The translations under genes and the position numbers were made by a program. A stretch of DNA of 64,000 nucleotides from Neopusillimonas maritima (GTDB taxonomy: Bacteria > Pseudomonadota > Gammaproteobacteria > Burkholderiales > Burkholderiaceae_B). This document shows, piece by piece, positions 61,754 through 64,000 of this stretch. The stretch lies in the NCBI RefSeq assembly GCF_040930455.2, contig NZ_CP170494.1; one strand, 5' to 3'. The notes under the pieces are model-generated. The model was not told where the DNA came from. It searched no databases and saw nothing but the letters and a program-made list of their open reading frames with translations. Every line of letters begins with the position of its first letter. Within the stretch, counting starts at the first letter, position 1.

Positions 61754-62725
61754 TTAACGGATCTCGGGAAGGTCGTCGATTGTGCCGGCACGGATGCCGT
61801 CCATAATTTCTTTTATCTTGGCCTTGTCTTCAGCAGACAACTTGTCTTCGAACTTGCGATAAGGCGCCAGACCAATCCCGTTCTCATTCAAGCCCAACAG
61901 ATAGTTCTTGGGCTCAATCGTGCCATCAATAACTTTGCCAATGGCCATGTCAATGTTGACGTCGAAATTGATGAGCGCGGTTGTGGCAATGGTATCCGGT
62001 GCCAAGGCGGCGGAATCAAAGGCGGTGCCAATCATCACTACCCCTTTTTCTTTTGCCGCCTGCAACGTACCCATTACGTTCTCATTGCCAATTGCCGAAA
62101 CCACGTCAGCACCACTATTAATCATGCTGGCGGTAATTTCTTTGGCTTTGGCAATATCGGAGAACGAGCCCACATAAGCCGACATCACCTCAATATCTGG
62201 GTTAATGCGTTGCGCACCTCGTTTGAAACCATCGTCATACTCTTGAATGGTGGGAACAGGAATGGCAGGAATATTGCCGATTTTTCCGCTTTCGGTCAGC
62301 AATGCCGCAACTGCGCCCGCTATATAGCCCGCATCACCCCAGCGGTTGTCGAACGATGCCAGGTTAGGCGCCTCGGCAACCTTCGCGGTATTGATAATGA
62401 ACCAGGTATCGGGAAAACGTTTATGAATTCGTTTGGCGGGGTCGGCAAACTGGAAGCCATGGCCGATCACAATGTCGTACCCATCACGCGCATAAGCAGA
62501 CAACGCTTCCTGCGCTTCGGCAACCTGTGTGTTTTCGCGAATGGAAACCTGCAGGTTCGGATATTTCTCTTGAGCCTTTTTAATGCCTTCCGCTGCCGCA
62601 CTGTTGAACGTGCCGTCGGTCACCGAACCCGGCAACACCAATGCCACTTTCAGTTTATCGGCCTGGGCATGCGACAAAACCGGCATAACCAGGAGACACA
62701 TTGCCACCATAATGCTTCTTAACAT
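61754..62725 (-). CDS. BMP-family periplasmic binding protein
   Basis: 323 residues of the basic membrane protein (PnrA-like) family. The signal peptide is cleaved after SHA (about 20), with no lipobox cysteine. VALVLPGSVTDGTFNSAAAEGIKKAQEKYP, IGHGFQFADPAKRIHKRFPDTWFIIN and GNIPAIPVPTIQEYDDGFKRGAQRINP are the family blocks. Members bind purine nucleosides or related heterocycles. It lies upstream of its ATPase and permeases, 55 bp after the amidase gene. Confidence 0.9.
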   Translation of the reverse strand: MLRSIMVAMCLLVMPVLSHAQADKLKVALVLPGSVTDGTFNSAAAEGIKKAQEKYPNLQVSIRENTQVAEAQEALSAYARDGYDIVIGHGFQFADPAKRIHKRFPDTWFIINTAKVAEAPNLASFDNRWGDAGYIAGAVAALLTESGKIGNIPAIPVPTIQEYDDGFKRGAQRINPDIEVMSAYVGSFSDIAKAKEITASMINSGADVVSAIGNENVMGTLQAAKEKGVVMIGTAFDSAALAPDTIATTALINFDVNIDMAIGKVIDGTIEPKNYLLGLNENGIGLAPYRKFEDKLSAEDKAKIKEIMDGIRAGTIDDLPEIR

Positions 62726-62780
62726 ACCAACCTCCGTAAATTTAAAGTGGGGGCAAAGCGCCCCCGAAACGGAACTACAT

Positions 62781-63464
62781 TCAAGCGTTTTGCTGCAAAC
62801 GCTTCACAACCTCATCACTTGTCATGACATTGCCAAACTGCTGCACAATGTTCTCCAACGCCGCACGGTGCTCGTCATCGGATAGCGCTGCACAACAGTC
62901 TTCCAGCATCGTGACCCTGAAATCCATCATCATTGCGTCGCGCGCCGTGGACTCACAACAAATATTGGTTTTAGTGCCGGCAATCAAAATGCTGTCGATC
63001 CCCAAGCTGCGCAATACGCGCTCTAAAGAAGACGAACCCGGAATAAGCGCGCTGTAGCGGTTTTTCACAATCACCATATCTTCCGGCCCGGTATCCAAAC
63101 CCGAATACACGGCCTGATTCTCAGGCGAATTGGCTTCAATGGTGCGCGCACGAATATCACCTGAAACAAAGTAGTTGTAGAACATGTCCCAATCACTTTC
63201 ACCCTTGAAATTGCTATTGGCATGCAGCACCCACATAACGGGCACGCCCAACTCACGCAACTTCGGCGTTAGCGCATTTAAATTCGGCACAATGCCCCGC
63301 GAAGATGCCACCTCTGCAGGTGCGCCCTCGTCGCAAAATGTGCCTTGCATATCAATCACGACCAGCGCGGTCTTCTTCGGATGATAGTCATCGAATACGT
63401 GTACTTTTCCACGTCGCTTCATCACGCGATCGATTACTTCCTGACGAACTCCAACTTTATGCAT
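62781..63464 (-). CDS. Isochorismatase-fold amidohydrolase (N-carbamoylsarcosine amidase/ureidoacrylate amidase type)
   Basis: 227 residues with the cysteine-hydrolase triad D38 (LVVIDMQGTFCDEGAP), K134 (IVKNRYSALIPGSS) and C169 (AGTKTNICCESTARDA). The TNICCESTARDAMMMDF block is close to ureidoacrylate/N-carbamoyl amidases. In the creatinine route via N-methylhydantoin, an ATP-dependent hydantoinase yields N-carbamoylsarcosine, which such an amidase splits. The hydantoinase-B-like gene at the window edge makes that role plausible. Confidence 0.85.
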   Translation of the reverse strand: MHKVGVRQEVIDRVMKRRGKVHVFDDYHPKKTALVVIDMQGTFCDEGAPAEVASSRGIVPNLNALTPKLRELGVPVMWVLHANSNFKGESDWDMFYNYFVSGDIRARTIEANSPENQAVYSGLDTGPEDMVIVKNRYSALIPGSSSLERVLRSLGIDSILIAGTKTNICCESTARDAMMMDFRVTMLEDCCAALSDDEHRAALENIVQQFGNVMTSDEVVKRLQQNA

Positions 63465-63498
63465 AACCTCACCTAATAAAGAAATTTACTTTTCCGCG

Positions 63499-63786
63499 TT
63501 AAGGATTCACCACATCGTATAAATACGGGTCCTCCGGCAAACCTGTTTCGCTGTCCAGCAAATGACCGCATTCCGGGCAGGAAAACTCGCGCAGCTGTAG
63601 ATCGGGCTGCACGGATTTCGACCATCCATGCAGCCCCGCAACCGCTGCAACCTTTACAGGCACCTTGTCTTTCCAATGTGTTTCACCGCCGAACTCGACC
63701 AAGCCCGCACCACAAGAAGCGCAGCAAATAAACTGCCGGCCGGCTTTGTCGTCCAGGTTCAATGTGGGGGAAATTCGCTTACTCAT
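63499..63786 (-). CDS. Small zinc-ribbon protein, acetone carboxylase gamma-like
   Basis: 95 residues with two CxxC pairs (C22-x2-C25 in CCASCGAG; C70-x2-C73 in CPECGH) that could hold one zinc. Proteins of this type accompany hydantoinase/acetone- or acetophenone-carboxylase-type enzymes as a third small subunit. Its start overlaps the end of the hydantoinase-B-like gene by 4 bp, so it is probably made in a fixed ratio with that enzyme. Its own function is not established. Confidence 0.7.
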   Translation of the reverse strand: MSKRISPTLNLDDKAGRQFICCASCGAGLVEFGGETHWKDKVPVKVAAVAGLHGWSKSVQPDLQLREFSCPECGHLLDSETGLPEDPYLYDVVNP

Positions 63787-64000
63787 GCATGAACTCCTTG
63801 CTCGATACGGGACTGGCGCATGGATTGACGCAACGCGCGTGTTGCCTCCTCATCTGCTGAACCATCACGGATCACCACGCCATAAATTTTTTCTGCGGCC
63901 TCTGCGGAAAGAGTACGGGTAGCCACATCGCGCACGATTGATTCAACCGGCCGGGCTAACGGATCGCCCACGCCGCCGCCGCCATTCCAACGCAAATAGA
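63783..64000 (-). CDS. Hydantoinase B/oxoprolinase-family subunit, C-terminal end (runs off the right edge)
   Basis: The last 71 or so codons of a minus-strand gene entering from beyond 64000. YLRWNGGGGVGDPLARPVESIVRDVATRTLSAEAAEKIYGVVI is the typical C-terminal glycine-rich end of HyuB-type subunits (N-methylhydantoinase, acetophenone carboxylase beta, 5-oxoprolinase C-part). An apparent internal TTG start is not real, as the frame stays open to the edge. The matching HyuA subunit should lie further to the right. Confidence 0.85.
   Translation of the reverse strand, partial: YLRWNGGGGVGDPLARPVESIVRDVATRTLSAEAAEKIYGVVIRDGSADEEATRALRQSMRQSRIEQGVHA

Overview
The window looks like a chromosomal segment of a betaproteobacterium, probably Burkholderiales and close to the Alcaligenaceae. 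The reasons are the beta-type ribosomal gene order with rpsJ attached to the str operon, the many Liv-type aromatic and amino-acid transporters, an Alcaligenes-like maleate isomerase, and moderate GC. The genus cannot be fixed from sequence alone. No tRNA, rRNA, insertion sequence, integrase or CRISPR array was seen.

Layout: (1) 1-3.0 kb: start of a TonB-dependent siderophore receptor, a nitronate monooxygenase-like flavoprotein, and an orphan Liv-type binding protein. (2) 3.2-12.1 kb, minus strand: intact spc and alpha operons, rplN to rplQ, including infA, rpmJ, secY and rpoA. (3) 12.1-45.3 kb: a catabolic block lying exactly between rplN and rpsQ, two genes that are adjacent in the canonical S10-spc order. 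(4) 45.3-50.1 kb, minus: rplC to rpsQ. (5) 50.4-52.5 kb: guaD and a TauE/SafE permease between rplC and rpsJ. (6) 52.6-57.3 kb, minus: rpsL-rpsG-fusA-tuf-rpsJ. (7) 57.7-64 kb, minus: MarR regulator, a BMP-type ABC importer, an isochorismatase-fold amidase, a small zinc-ribbon protein and the end of a hydantoinase-B-type subunit; this resembles an N-methylhydantoin (creatinine) or related lactam/hydantoin route.

The 33-kb block carries several aromatic and N-heterocycle modules. The clearest is a minus-strand gentisate operon: gentisate dioxygenase, fumarylpyruvate hydrolase, maleylpyruvate isomerase, 3-hydroxybenzoate 6-hydroxylase, then livHMGF. 4-Hydroxyphenylpyruvate dioxygenase lies just upstream. 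A second module has a 2,5-dihydroxypyridine dioxygenase (NicX)-like enzyme with its own livJHMGF, divergent from TetR, metallo-hydrolase and alpha/beta-hydrolase genes. A third has a second gentisate-dioxygenase-like bicupin, an FAH-family hydrolase, a nitrilase and a GntR regulator, close to maleate isomerase. Further modules are CaiB CoA-transferase plus HMG-CoA-lyase-like lyase, and an isochorismatase-fold amidase plus class II aldolase with an SsuABC-like transporter. Each module has its own regulator. Together they would feed fumarate, pyruvate and acyl-CoA compounds into central metabolism.

At the junctions the sequence shows a good sigma70 promoter in front of rplN, a bidirectional terminator after rpsQ, an extended -10 promoter in front of rplC and a terminator after rpsJ. 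The ribosomal superoperon therefore appears rewired into independent units: str with rpsJ, rplC-rpsQ, and spc-alpha.
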